A stretch of 64,000 nt of DNA from assembly GCF_964199965.1 (NCBI RefSeq), contig NZ_CAXMZT010000003.1:186001-250000 (forward strand), in the 5' to 3' direction. Positions 34,666 to 44,217 of this stretch are shown here, piece by piece; the first letter of the stretch is position 1, and each line of letters starts with the position of its first letter. Under the pieces are notes generated by a model. That model had not been told where the DNA came from. It searched no databases and saw nothing but the letters and a program-made list of their open reading frames with translations. Made by a program: the position numbers and the translations under genes. The stretch is from JAFIFT01 sp020051095 (lineage in GTDB: Bacteria; Pseudomonadota; Gammaproteobacteria; Legionellales; Legionellaceae).

Positions 34666-36528
34666 ATGCTTAATTTAACCAACCTAACCCTGATGCAAGG
34701 GAACAAAATTCTTATCAAAAAATCTTCTATTAGCTTATTTGAAAAACAAAAAGTTGGCCTGGTTGGTAAAAATGGCTCAGGTAAATCGAGTTTATTCTCG
34801 CTTATCTTAGGCCAACTCCACCCTGAAGAAGGGGAGTGTTTACTAAACAACAATTTGCGCATTAGCCATCTTGCCCAACATGTTCCCGATTCAGAAGAAC
34901 CTGCTATCGACTATGTGTTGGGTGGCGATGTCGATTACCAAGCACTGATGCATGAATTAAAGGAAGCCGAACACTTAGGTGATGCCGATAAAATGGTTGC
35001 CTGCCATAATCGCCTTTCGGAGACCGATGGATACGCAAAACCGGCTCAAGCGGCAGCCATCTTAGCGGGGTTAGGTGTTGCCAATGAGCGCCAAACAGAA
35101 GCCGTTAAAGCCTTTTCTGGCGGTTGGCGTATGCGGTTAAATTTGGCGCGCTGCCTTATGAAGCCAGCCGAATTGATGCTGTTAGATGAGCCGACTAACC
35201 ACCTGGATTTGGAGGCTATCTATTGGCTAGAAAAATGGTTAAAACAAAGCCCTGCTACAATCATCATCATCTCACATGACCGCGATTTTTTAGATGCGTT
35301 TACCAGTCACACCTTACACATTGAACACCAACAACTCACGTTATACTCCGGGAATTATAGTCAATTTGAACTAATTAGGGCCGAAAAGCTCGCTTTACAA
35401 CAAGCTACCTATGAAAAGCAACAAGCAAAAGTGGCTCATTTAATGTCGTTTGTTGATAGGTTTCGTTATAAAGCATCTAAAGCAAAGCAAGCTCAAAGTC
35501 GCTTGAAAGCGATTGAGAGAATAAATCTAATCGCACAAGCCCAGGTGGATTCCAATTTTTCCTTCCAATTTTATCCCTGTGACAGGGTTTCATCGCCCAT
35601 GCTTCAAAGCGAGGAATTAGACGCGGGCTATCAAAAAGGCGAACCCGTTTTACAGAAAGTCAATTTAACCATCAATCCAGGGGATCGAATTGCGCTTCTT
35701 GGCCCGAATGGCATGGGGAAATCCACCTTGATAAAAACGTTAACTCAACGTATCGCACCATTAGCGGGCCAAATCCATCGTGCAAAGCATTTAAATATTG
35801 CCTATTATGCCCAACATCAGCTCGAAGAGTTAGACGTTCATCAAAGCCCCATGGCTCAAATTCAAGCCTTATCACCCGAAGTAAGTGAACAAGAAATACG
35901 TAATTTCCTAGGGGGGTTTGGCTTCCAAGGGGATAATGCCCTGACAACCATTGAACATTTTTCAGGGGGTGAAAAAGCGCGATTGGCGCTGGCAAAATTA
36001 GTCTGGCAAAAACCAAATTTATTACTGCTCGATGAGCCGACCAACCACTTGGATCTTGACATGCGTGCCGCCGTTACCCTAGCCCTGCAAAGCTTTGAAG
36101 GCGCTATGATTTTGATTTCTCACGACAGGCATTTACTACGCAACAGTGTTGACCAATTCTATCTTATATACAATAACCGAGTATCAGCGTTTGACGGCGA
36201 TCTCGATGACTATTATCAATGGCTAAGTCAACTACAAACCTCTCTCAACTCAACCACTAAGAAAGCTGATTCATCACAGCTATTTAAGCAAAAAAAGCAA
36301 TTAACTAACCGCGTTGATAAGCTGGAAAGGCAGATTACAGAACTACAGCAAGAACACCTAACGATCGAAAATGATCTATCGGATCTCACCTTGTATGAAG
36401 CCGGCAATGCACATAAATTATCGTCGCTTCAAGACAAGGCACACCTTATCAAAAGCCAGCTTAGTCAAATGGAACAAGATTGGTTAGAGGCCATAGAAAA
36501 CCTTGAAGCGCTTAACGAGGAACGTTGA
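34666..36528 (+). CDS. yheS: ABC-F ATPase, YheS type
   Basis: Cytosolic, ribosome-associated ABC-F protein of 620 residues with two ATP-binding cassettes. Cassette 1: Walker A GLVGKNGSGKSSLF, signature FSGGWRMRLNLARCL, Walker B LMLLDEPTNHLDLEA. Cassette 2: LLGPNGMGKSTLI, HFSGGEKARLALAK, LLLLDEPTNHLDLDM. A linker (KASKAKQAQSRLKAIER) lies between, and the C-terminus is a coiled coil. Length and the DRHLLR motif fit YheS (E. coli 637) rather than EttA or Uup. It is divergent from the upstream candidate effector gene. Confidence 0.93.
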   Translation: MLNLTNLTLMQGNKILIKKSSISLFEKQKVGLVGKNGSGKSSLFSLILGQLHPEEGECLLNNNLRISHLAQHVPDSEEPAIDYVLGGDVDYQALMHELKEAEHLGDADKMVACHNRLSETDGYAKPAQAAAILAGLGVANERQTEAVKAFSGGWRMRLNLARCLMKPAELMLLDEPTNHLDLEAIYWLEKWLKQSPATIIIISHDRDFLDAFTSHTLHIEHQQLTLYSGNYSQFELIRAEKLALQQATYEKQQAKVAHLMSFVDRFRYKASKAKQAQSRLKAIERINLIAQAQVDSNFSFQFYPCDRVSSPMLQSEELDAGYQKGEPVLQKVNLTINPGDRIALLGPNGMGKSTLIKTLTQRIAPLAGQIHRAKHLNIAYYAQHQLEELDVHQSPMAQIQALSPEVSEQEIRNFLGGFGFQGDNALTTIEHFSGGEKARLALAKLVWQKPNLLLLDEPTNHLDLDMRAAVTLALQSFEGAMILISHDRHLLRNSVDQFYLIYNNRVSAFDGDLDDYYQWLSQLQTSLNSTTKKADSSQLFKQKKQLTNRVDKLERQITELQQEHLTIENDLSDLTLYEAGNAHKLSSLQDKAHLIKSQLSQMEQDWLEAIENLEALNEER

Positions 36529-36602
36529 CATCTTATACGTGGTATTTTTTTTATCTTTGTAATGGCGACTTGTTAATAATTATCCAGTACTTAGATTATT
36601 TA

Positions 36603-36701
36603 CTTTGTACCGGACAAAAACTCATATCTAAGACGTGCCCGTGCCCAATGCTAATGGTGCCCGGGCTCGTATTAGTTCTTTGTTTTTTGTCCAGTACAAA
36701 G
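36603..36701. mobile_element. MITE family A, copy 3 (99 bp, internally deleted)
   Basis: Left end CTTTGTACCGGACAAAAACT is identical to copy 2 for over fifty bases; the right end reads GTCCAGTACAAAG. The central part present in copy 2 is missing, joining GGTGCCCG directly to GGGCTCGTATTAG. Flanks GATTATTTA (36594-36602) and GATTATTCA (36702-36710) form a 9-bp target duplication with one change. It is inserted about 20 bases upstream of the regulatory region of the OTU-like gene. Confidence 0.88.
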
Positions 36702-36721
36702 GATTATTCATCCACCATGTG

Positions 36722-36759
36722 CTTAATTTATGGTTAATTTAATCTAATTTTGATATAAT
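36722..36759 (+). promoter_or_regulatory. PmrA-box-like tandem repeat and -10 before the OTU-like gene
   Basis: CTTAATTTA (36722-36730), two bases, GTTAATTTA (36733-36741) has the layout of the Legionella/Coxiella PmrA site (cTTAATatT-N2-cTTAATatT). TATAAT lies at 36754-36759, twelve bases further on, about 30 bases before the start codon. The half-sites keep TTAAT but vary at the last positions; assignment is by eye. Confidence 0.45.
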
Positions 36760-36789
36760 AACTCAAATTTACACTCCTAAAGGCTAATT

Positions 36790-38670
36790 ATGGGCAGTAA
36801 AAACTATTATTTCATCGACAATTTTGCAGATGGCAATTGTGGATATTTGGCCTATGCTATCTCGTTAATGTATGTATTGCGTCATGCCAAGGATAATGCG
36901 ATGACCAGCAGAATTATCGATAAGTTATTAAAGGTTAAAGAGGTTGACAGCAATTACTTAAAAAAGCTAATTGAAGACACGCGGAAAGAAAAAAGAGCGT
37001 TTACTCAGGTCGAGTTAAATGAAATCCAACGCAAATTAGGTCAGCCCTTACGAGAATTTGCGGCAGAACAAGTCATTTTAGAGTATCAATCAAAACAAGA
37101 TGACTCTTCCCATATATTTGCAGTAGCAAACTATCCGATGCTCATGGAATTTAAAGGAGCAATCGTTGGTGATTCAGACATCGCCTCTTATGCCCCTTTT
37201 CCAAAGGAGCATGATTTGAGTTCTGCAGAGCTTCATAAATTGCCCAATTTTGCCAGAAACATATTGTCATTCTATATCGAACATAGAGAGAATTTTGCAG
37301 AGCAATACAAACGTCTATGCAATACAGAAAAACCATCGGATCTCACTAAAGAAAGAAAAATTCAGATATTCGACTCACTTATAAATGCTAAAACGATTGC
37401 TTTTTTTAATAGCAATAATTTGCTTGAACAATATAGACATCGTTTGGCCACCCCCAAAATATGGGCAAGTGAAGAAACCATGTTATGCATGCATCGCGCT
37501 ATTACCAATGAGCGTATGATTGGTGAAGAGGGGCACCGCGAATTCACCCAAGAAAACCCGATTTCTTTTTCTATCGCCCGAGATGGCGTGCAAATGTCGG
37601 GTGATGTCGTTCAAATACTATTAGATAACCATAATAATTCCCATTGGACCTCATTGATTCCAAGCGAGTTGCTTGCCGATATCCCTGAAGCTCAAAGACC
37701 ATCTAAAAAATTTGAATTGCGGACAATTACAAAAATAGCCACTACTGGCCAAAAGAAAACAGATGATGGTTTTCCAAGTGTGGATGTCAATTCAGTGGAT
37801 AAAGATACTATTGAAAAGCAACAAAAGTTGCTTGAACTCTATGCTAACCAGCACAAAGCTAAGAAAGGTACCAGTCAGTCAATGGACAATACATCGGGTT
37901 CAAAGAGCTCAGGTGGATTGATTAACCCTTTGAAGAAACCCGCGGCGACGGATAATTCAGGAAGCCAACAAACCGGTACCCCAAGTCCCGTCAGTACGGA
38001 TGATCTCGAAAAAGAAAGAAAACGCTTATTTTATTTAGCCTTGGTTGAAGGACAACGTGAATGTCCTATTGAAAGAGAGATCCATATGCTTTTGAAAGAG
38101 CAAGAGGGAATTATGCACTCACTGAAGGAAACCAATGATACAATCGCTGAAGTGGAACAAGCCATTCAAAATGCAAATTCAGAAGAAGCCAAACAAACTT
38201 TGGAACAATGGCAAACTAAGAAACTGACGTTGGCGTTAGAAAAACGCGAGCTTGAGGAGAAGCTGCGTGCTAATGAAACAAGTATCATCCGATTACTTGG
38301 GGTTGAGGCAGCAGAAAAATATAGCTCAGAACATCCTGAAGCACTTGAGTCGAATAGTCCACAGGAAACTTCCGTTTTGCCTATTCCAAGCAGCAATAAA
38401 GCAATCCCTGAAACAACGCCACCCGCCCCAACGGGAAGTTTTACGCTCCAGTTGCTATTTGCGGCAGCAAAAAATATCGCCCTTTTTCTCGTTGCGCTAT
38501 TAGCAGGCGTTGGTGTTGGATTATTGGTAGCAAGCACGGGCATCGGTATACCTGCAGCAATTGGTCTTGGTGTTACAACGACCGCTGTGACAGGACTGGG
38601 TTTATATTCCTTGTTTAATCGAGGGGAAAAAACGGAAGCCACTCCTGTTGCGGAACCCATCCTTAAATAG
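36790..38670 (+). CDS. OTU-like cysteine protease with membrane hairpin, putative effector
   Basis: A 626-residue protein. The N-terminus has FADGNCGYLAYA, the OTU-deubiquitinase signature, with Asp14 and Cys17 as probable catalytic residues. The late motif LLDNHNNSHWTSLIP (His285 in SHW) fits the catalytic His. About 320-425 is a low-complexity polar linker, about 428-500 a charged coiled coil, and about 553-611 two Gly/Ala/Val-rich hydrophobic segments likely forming a membrane hairpin. No signal peptide. Legionella Lot effectors combine an OTU domain with extra targeting domains. A Dot/Icm effector role is inferred from context and the PmrA-like site. Confidence 0.7.
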   Translation: MGSKNYYFIDNFADGNCGYLAYAISLMYVLRHAKDNAMTSRIIDKLLKVKEVDSNYLKKLIEDTRKEKRAFTQVELNEIQRKLGQPLREFAAEQVILEYQSKQDDSSHIFAVANYPMLMEFKGAIVGDSDIASYAPFPKEHDLSSAELHKLPNFARNILSFYIEHRENFAEQYKRLCNTEKPSDLTKERKIQIFDSLINAKTIAFFNSNNLLEQYRHRLATPKIWASEETMLCMHRAITNERMIGEEGHREFTQENPISFSIARDGVQMSGDVVQILLDNHNNSHWTSLIPSELLADIPEAQRPSKKFELRTITKIATTGQKKTDDGFPSVDVNSVDKDTIEKQQKLLELYANQHKAKKGTSQSMDNTSGSKSSGGLINPLKKPAATDNSGSQQTGTPSPVSTDDLEKERKRLFYLALVEGQRECPIEREIHMLLKEQEGIMHSLKETNDTIAEVEQAIQNANSEEAKQTLEQWQTKKLTLALEKRELEEKLRANETSIIRLLGVEAAEKYSSEHPEALESNSPQETSVLPIPSSNKAIPETTPPAPTGSFTLQLLFAAAKNIALFLVALLAGVGVGLLVASTGIGIPAAIGLGVTTTAVTGLGLYSLFNRGEKTEATPVAEPILK

Positions 38671-38671
38671 T

Positions 38672-38828
38672 AGCCCGTATGGAGGCATAGCCGTAATACG
38701 GGAACTCAACCACGACAAAGCCGAAACATCTCAAAAGAGCCAAACGTTTGAATTTCCATGGGTGTTATTTTTTTGTCTCGGTTGCGCCGAGGGTTATTTC
38801 CCGCATTCCGCTTCGCTGTATGCGGGCT
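38672..38828. repeat. Paired REP-like hairpins (BIME-like)
   Basis: Two inverted copies, each itself a hairpin: AGCCCGTAT...AATACGGGAA on the left, and TTCCCGCATT...TATGCGGGCT on the right. The left copy begins directly after the OTU-like gene stop codon. The 240-base gap to rnc contains no gene. Confidence 0.7.
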
Positions 38829-38910
38829 GGATTTTTAGGATTATTCCTCCCTTAGCTTGATGGCTATGGGACTTGGCTCGACCTACGATTGCTCAATTAG
38901 CTTGAAAATG

Positions 38911-39585
38911 CTACTTACCTATCAAGGCCAGCATCGCTTTCGCCGCTTTTTGTTCTGCTTTCCGACGAGATGGGCCCACCCCTTCTGTTGAAAGTTGAAG
39001 GGATTTTAGTTGGCACTGGACATAAAACTGCTGAGCATGCTCTTCACCAACCGTTTTCACCAGTTGGTAATCGGGCAAGTCCATTCCCTGAGATTGTAGT
39101 TTTTCCTGCAAAACACTTTTTGCATCTTTGATATCATTGATTAAAGAGCCATCGTTTAATCGGGATTCAAACAGGAACAAAATCGACTTTTTGCATGCTT
39201 CAAAACCACCATCGAGATAAATAGCAGCAAAAACGGCTTCTAAAGCGTCTGCTAAAATCGACGCTCGACGAAATCCCCCACTCCGTAATTCTCCCTGCCC
39301 CATGATTAAATAATCACCCAGCTTGATTTCTCGCGCTATCTCAGCCAGGGTATCCCCTTTCACCAAATAGGAACGTAGCCGACTTAGAACACCTTCTGCT
39401 TGATTATGGTATCGCTGATAAATAGCTTCAGCAATCACTAGACTTAACACTGAATCACCAAGAAACTCTAGCCGCTCATTATGGGAAGTCGCTGCACTTC
39501 GGTGGGTTAATGCAAGGTTTAGCAAGGCGGCTTGATTGAATTGGTAATTAAGTGATAAACAAAGCTTTTCAACATCAGGGCGCAT
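38911..39585 (-). CDS. rnc: Ribonuclease III
   Basis: Double-stranded RNA endonuclease that processes rRNA and mRNA precursors. It has 224 residues: an RNase III domain with the signature NERLEFLGDSVLSLVIAEAI, acidic metal-binding residues later in LADALEAVFAAIYLDGG, and a C-terminal dsRNA-binding domain (about 153-222) ending RRKAEQKAAKAMLALI. It overlaps the DUF4845 gene by 11 bases in the lepA-lepB-DUF4845-rnc operon. Confidence 0.96.
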   Translation of the reverse strand: MRPDVEKLCLSLNYQFNQAALLNLALTHRSAATSHNERLEFLGDSVLSLVIAEAIYQRYHNQAEGVLSRLRSYLVKGDTLAEIAREIKLGDYLIMGQGELRSGGFRRASILADALEAVFAAIYLDGGFEACKKSILFLFESRLNDGSLINDIKDAKSVLQEKLQSQGMDLPDYQLVKTVGEEHAQQFYVQCQLKSLQLSTEGVGPSRRKAEQKAAKAMLALIGK

Positions 39586-39964
39586 TAATGTTTACCTCTT
39601 GTTCAACTTTAAAGTGCACTAATAGACTGATGTTGGCAAACATTTTTTCTTTCACTTCGTAATCAATTTTAATGTTGAAGGTGTTGTAATTTATCGGCTT
39701 AATAACAATATTGCTGGGCTTAATTGAAATAACACTATCAATATAAAATTGATTAATCAATATCCGCCGGATTTGGTCAGAGTTATACGACATATCATGG
39801 CTAAACCGTTCTGAGGAAATATTGGTCAAAGCCGATACGGCATTTTTCACCTTATAATTATTATAATAAATGGGTGCAACCTTCATAATAAAAATTGCGA
39901 ATATAACAACCAACGCTGCTGATACTAACATGCCTGTTAACGTCATGCCTTGCATCCGTCTCAT
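39575..39964 (-). CDS. DUF4845 family membrane protein
   Basis: A 129-residue protein with a single N-terminal membrane segment (GMLVSAALVVIFAIFIMKVA) preceded by RRMQGMT, recalling a pilin-like start, then a beta-rich periplasmic part. It is commonly found between lepB and rnc in gammaproteobacteria; its function is unknown. AAAGGAATG precedes the ATG. Confidence 0.85.
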   Translation of the reverse strand: MRRMQGMTLTGMLVSAALVVIFAIFIMKVAPIYYNNYKVKNAVSALTNISSERFSHDMSYNSDQIRRILINQFYIDSVISIKPSNIVIKPINYNTFNIKIDYEVKEKMFANISLLVHFKVEQEVNINAP

Positions 39965-40028
39965 TTTTCATTCCTTTCAATAAGTTAAAACCATCGGTAA
40001 GAGTAACCCTGGGGCGTGTCCTCATACC

Positions 40029-40781
40029 CTACAGTATAGTTCCTATTCGAGACCAACGTACAGAGCCAGTCTGACCATTCCAACTGAGCCAAACCATCAC
40101 CGCTTTACCGCGTAAATAGGATTCTGGTACAAATCCCCAAAATCGGCTATCAGCACTATCATCCCGGTTATCGCCCATCATGAAGTATTGTTTTGGGGGA
40201 ACAACTAAGGAAAAATCAGCAGAATATGCTTCAGGATTAAGGTAAATGGCATGTTTAGTGCCCGCCAAATCTTCTTCATATTTTGCGACGGTACGTCCAG
40301 AGCTTTCATCGGTGGTATATTCAATAAATGTCTGCTTTATTTCTTTGCCATTGATGTAGAGCACTTTATCACGGTACTCCACTTTATCACCCGGCACGCC
40401 TATCACGCGTTTAATAAAATCATAAGTCGGATCAGGCGGCCATCTGAAAACCGCAATTTGTCCGGTTTTAGGTTCGGAAATTGGCAGTATTTTTGTTTCA
40501 GAGACTGGCAACCTCAAACCATAAGAAAACTTGTTCACCACCACGAAATCACCGACTTGTAAAGTGGGCTCTAAGGAGCCTGATGGGATACGGAATGGCT
40601 CACCTAAAAATGAGCGCAAGATTAAGACAATTAGAAATATTGGGAAAAACCCATGACCAAACTCTAAAATTCTTCCCCGTTTTTGGCCGGCCGGGCGTTT
40701 TTTCGCATAGTAAAAAACCTCCAAGACATACAAAACGCCGGTTAAGATTGTCATGACTAATAAAAATAAGGCAAAACTCAT
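40029..40781 (-). CDS. lepB: Signal peptidase I
   Basis: Membrane serine protease that removes signal peptides of exported proteins. It has 250 residues: two N-terminal membrane segments, then box B with the nucleophile Ser69 (FRIPSGSLEPTL, where most family members have SGSM), the general-base Lys124 in YDFIKRVIGVPGD, and the box E motif YFMMGDNRDDSADSR. It lies downstream of lepA. Confidence 0.96.
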   Translation of the reverse strand: MSFALFLLVMTILTGVLYVLEVFYYAKKRPAGQKRGRILEFGHGFFPIFLIVLILRSFLGEPFRIPSGSLEPTLQVGDFVVVNKFSYGLRLPVSETKILPISEPKTGQIAVFRWPPDPTYDFIKRVIGVPGDKVEYRDKVLYINGKEIKQTFIEYTTDESSGRTVAKYEEDLAGTKHAIYLNPEAYSADFSLVVPPKQYFMMGDNRDDSADSRFWGFVPESYLRGKAVMVWLSWNGQTGSVRWSRIGTIL

Positions 40782-40865
40782 ACGTTAATATCCTTTTTTA
40801 TTAGGGTTTGTTGATATTTCGTTCCGGGTGGCAAGCAAACGGGACGAAATGTCGACAGACCCTCT

Positions 40866-42674
40866 TTAATTTTTCTTTTTGTGTGTTTGGAACACTGCCA
40901 TGAAGGCTTCTTGGGGTATCTCCACGCTACCCACCTGTTTCATTCGCTTTTTACCTGCTTTTTGCTTTTCTAATAATTTGCGTTTACGCGTGACATCTCC
41001 CCCATAGCATTTCGCTGTCACATTCTTGCGTAATGCTTTGACCGTTTGCCTTGCGATGACATGGTTACCAATAGCAGCCTGGATGGCCACATCAAACATC
41101 TGCCTGGGAATGAGTTCTTGCATTTTTTCAGCTAATACCTTGCCTCGTTGATAGGCCACATCACGATGGACAATGACCGCCAGAGCATCCACCTTATCGC
41201 CATTAATCAAGATATCCATCTTAACAAGATTTGCCGGCTCAAATTTTAAGAAGTTATAGTCGAGTGAGGCGTATCCTCGGGTGAGTGACTTTAACTTGTC
41301 AAAAAAATCCGAAACCACTTCACTCATGGGTATGTCATAAACGACCGAGACTTGATAGCCACTATAAGTCATGCTGACTTGTGAACCCCGACGTTCAGTA
41401 CATAAAGAGATGACTTGGCCAAGATAATCTTGAGGCACCAAGATATTAGCCCGAACGATGGGTTCATACATCTGTTTGATTTGCGAAGCGCCTGGTAAGT
41501 GGGAGGGATTATCCACCATTATCATTTCTGACTTCGTGGTTTCAACTTGGTAAATCACTGTTGGCGCAGTCGATATCAAATCCAGGTCATATTCCCTTTC
41601 TAAACGTTCCTGAATGATTTCCATATGCAGCATACCTAAAAAGCCACAGCGAAAACCAAACCCCAGTGCTTCCGATGACTCCGGTTCAAAAAACAACGAC
41701 GCATCATTTAAACTCAATTTATTCAAAGCGTCACGAAACGCTTCAAAATCATCCGCACTGATTGGAAATAACCCGGCATATACCTGCGGCTTTACTTTTT
41801 GGAATCCAGGCAATGGGCTTTTGGCTTGATTTTTCTCAAGGGTTAACGTATCACCAACCGGTGCCCCATGGATGTCTTTTATGCCAGCAATCACATAGCC
41901 TACTTCACCTGCTTTTAAAGCGGCTAGTTTATGCCGCTTTGGCGTAAAATACCCGACTTCATCCACTTCATGGCTGCGGCCCGTTGACATCACCCGCATT
42001 TTATCGCCTTTTTGCAGCTGGCCATTGACGATTCTAACCAAGGAAACAACCCCAAGATAACTATCAAACCATGAATCAATAATCAACGCTTGTAACGGCT
42101 CTTCAATTTCACCCTTCGGCGGGGGAATTTTATCAACGATTGCTTGCAAAACTTCGCGTACACCGTCTCCCGTTTTTGCCGACACTTTGAGAGCGTTGCG
42201 AGCTTCAATGCCAATAATGTTCTCAATTTCATTGCATACCCTCTCAGGCTCAGCTTGGGGTAGGTCTAACTTATTAAGAACCGGGACAACTTCTAATTCT
42301 TGCTCAATAGCAGTGTAACAAACCGCGACCGTTTGCGCTTCCACGCCTTGTGCCGCATCGACTACCAAGATAGCACCTTCACAAGCGGCCAACGAACGGG
42401 ACACTTCATAACTGAAATCAACATGCCCAGGGGTATCAATGAAATTTAATAAATAGGTTTGTCCATTTTCAGCTGTAAAATTAAGGGACACGCTTTGGGC
42501 TTTAATGGTAATACCACGCTCTCTCTCAATATCCATTGAGTCTAAAACCTGCTCTTCCATTTCACGATCTGTCAAGCCCCCGCATATTTGAATAAAGCGG
42601 TCAGCCAAGGTTGATTTACCATGATCAATATGAGCAATGATTGAAAAATTACGGATATGACTTAGATCGCTCAA
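40866..42674 (-). CDS. lepA: Elongation factor 4 (LepA)
   Basis: Ribosomal back-translocase GTPase. It has 602 residues if started at a TTG at 42674, which gives the typical start SDLSHIRNFSIIAHIDHGKS and has an AGG upstream; another TTG at 42689 would add five residues. G-motifs AHIDHGKST, DTPGHVDF and NKLDLP, domains resembling EF-G II, III and V, and the unique C-terminal basic domain (KKRMKQVGSVEIPQEAF) are all visible. It leads the lepA-lepB-DUF4845-rnc operon. Confidence 0.96.
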   Translation of the reverse strand: MSDLSHIRNFSIIAHIDHGKSTLADRFIQICGGLTDREMEEQVLDSMDIERERGITIKAQSVSLNFTAENGQTYLLNFIDTPGHVDFSYEVSRSLAACEGAILVVDAAQGVEAQTVAVCYTAIEQELEVVPVLNKLDLPQAEPERVCNEIENIIGIEARNALKVSAKTGDGVREVLQAIVDKIPPPKGEIEEPLQALIIDSWFDSYLGVVSLVRIVNGQLQKGDKMRVMSTGRSHEVDEVGYFTPKRHKLAALKAGEVGYVIAGIKDIHGAPVGDTLTLEKNQAKSPLPGFQKVKPQVYAGLFPISADDFEAFRDALNKLSLNDASLFFEPESSEALGFGFRCGFLGMLHMEIIQERLEREYDLDLISTAPTVIYQVETTKSEMIMVDNPSHLPGASQIKQMYEPIVRANILVPQDYLGQVISLCTERRGSQVSMTYSGYQVSVVYDIPMSEVVSDFFDKLKSLTRGYASLDYNFLKFEPANLVKMDILINGDKVDALAVIVHRDVAYQRGKVLAEKMQELIPRQMFDVAIQAAIGNHVIARQTVKALRKNVTAKCYGGDVTRKRKLLEKQKAGKKRMKQVGSVEIPQEAFMAVFQTHKKKN

Positions 42675-42814
42675 ACTGAATACCTGCAAAGAAAAAGAGG
42701 TGTATTCTATCGCAAAAAAGCCGCAGAAAAAAGATGGTCACAAGAGGCATCGAAAATATACACAATTTTGCCATGAAAATCGGGGCAATTCACGATTGCC
42801 CCTATCAACAGATC

Positions 42815-44107
42815 TTAACCCAGCAATTTGTATAGAATGGCTGACAATGCCAAAAGGCCAATAATAGTTGTGAATATATCCGCAATCGTTTGTCGATAGG
42901 CTTTTAGCCGCTCTATGCGATACAACGCATGCATTGGCATCAGAAACAAGATGATCGCTATGATGGGCCCACCCAATGTTTCAATCATGCCTAATATTGA
43001 AGGATTGATGGTAGCAACAATCCAGCATGCCCCCAATATGGATAAATCAATCGATGGCAAAAACGCTTTCTTCAATAAGGGATTGGTAGGATGAACTTCT
43101 TTTTGCCATAGACCTTTTAAACCTTCTCTTGCGCCTAGATAATGGCCAAAAAACGATTTAGCAATGGCAACAAAAGCGATGATAGGTGCAATTAACGAGA
43201 TAAAAGGTTGGTGAAAGTAGTTTGCCAAATACGATAAAATAGAGATATTTTGATGCTTGGCCAACTGCATGTCTTCAGGAGTTAAGGTAAAAACACAGCT
43301 AAATACAAAAAACATTACCGTTGCAATCATCAATAGATGGCTTGTCGCTAATATCTGACAACTTTTTTGATCTGCATCTTTCCCATAGGTTTGCTTTTGT
43401 TGTAAAGCAAACGAGGAAATGATCGGTGAATGATTGAAGGAAAATACCATCACCGGAATCAAAATTGCAATGCTAGACATTGTCGAGGTGGACAGAAGCG
43501 ATGGCGAATTATTCAGTGAATGAATCCAGTACGATAAATTCCATGAAGGAATGAGATAACACGATAGTGCCAATAGTACGATAACAAACGGATAAACAAG
43601 CATACTCATTGAGCGCAGCACCATCTGTTGACCAAAGACAATGACTAGCATTAAGCCAGTTAATAAACCACCGGATAATAAAGGTCGGGAGATAGGCTGA
43701 AAATGAAGTTGGTTCACCCAAAAACTCTCAGCGGTATTGGTGATTGCCACGCTATACATCAGTAAAATTGGAAAAATGGCAAAGAAATAAAAGAACGTAA
43801 TCAGAAGGCCTGAGCGTTGACCATAATATTCTTTTGCGACATCGGTGATATCGCCGTGTTTATTTGGTGATGATAAGACAAATCGGCTAAGACCACGATG
43901 GGCATAATAGGTCATTGGGAAAGCCAAGATCGTCATAATCAATAATGGCAAAAGCCCGTTGATACCCGCATTAATCGGCAGGAATAAGGTGCCGGCTCCT
44001 ATTGCTGTTCCATATAAGCTAAGCGTCCATAAGGTATCTTGCTTATTCCACGAGCTATTTAAGGGGGTGTTGCTCTGTTCGAGCGACTCAATAGTTACTT
44101 GTGTCAC
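42815..44107 (-). CDS. HAAAP-family amino acid transporter (SdaC/TdcC-like)
   Basis: Inner-membrane proton-coupled amino-acid permease, most like the serine/threonine carriers SdaC/TdcC. The GTG start at 44107 is preferred since AGGAG lies six bases before it and the product (430 residues) matches the family (E. coli SdaC 429); an open frame to 44167 begins only with TTG. About eleven membrane segments; the N-terminal motif LYGTAIGAGTLFLPINAG is characteristic, and FSFNHSPIISSF appears mid-protein. Amino-acid substrates are a key carbon source for Legionella. Confidence 0.85.
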   Translation of the reverse strand: MTQVTIESLEQSNTPLNSSWNKQDTLWTLSLYGTAIGAGTLFLPINAGINGLLPLLIMTILAFPMTYYAHRGLSRFVLSSPNKHGDITDVAKEYYGQRSGLLITFFYFFAIFPILLMYSVAITNTAESFWVNQLHFQPISRPLLSGGLLTGLMLVIVFGQQMVLRSMSMLVYPFVIVLLALSCYLIPSWNLSYWIHSLNNSPSLLSTSTMSSIAILIPVMVFSFNHSPIISSFALQQKQTYGKDADQKSCQILATSHLLMIATVMFFVFSCVFTLTPEDMQLAKHQNISILSYLANYFHQPFISLIAPIIAFVAIAKSFFGHYLGAREGLKGLWQKEVHPTNPLLKKAFLPSIDLSILGACWIVATINPSILGMIETLGGPIIAIILFLMPMHALYRIERLKAYRQTIADIFTTIIGLLALSAILYKLLG

Positions 44108-44217
44108 CTTGACTCCTGAACGACGATCACTGTCATCTATGGTAAAGAAACCAGGCAAAAAAAGCAATAATATTTACCAATCTGTAATATTAAATATTAC
44201 TGTGTAGTATTTGGCGT

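Noticed and set aside
38166..38660. A 164-codon reading frame antisense to the OTU-like gene
   Set aside because: It mirrors the coiled-coil and membrane region of the sense gene, has low-complexity Ser/Ala composition and no start signals.
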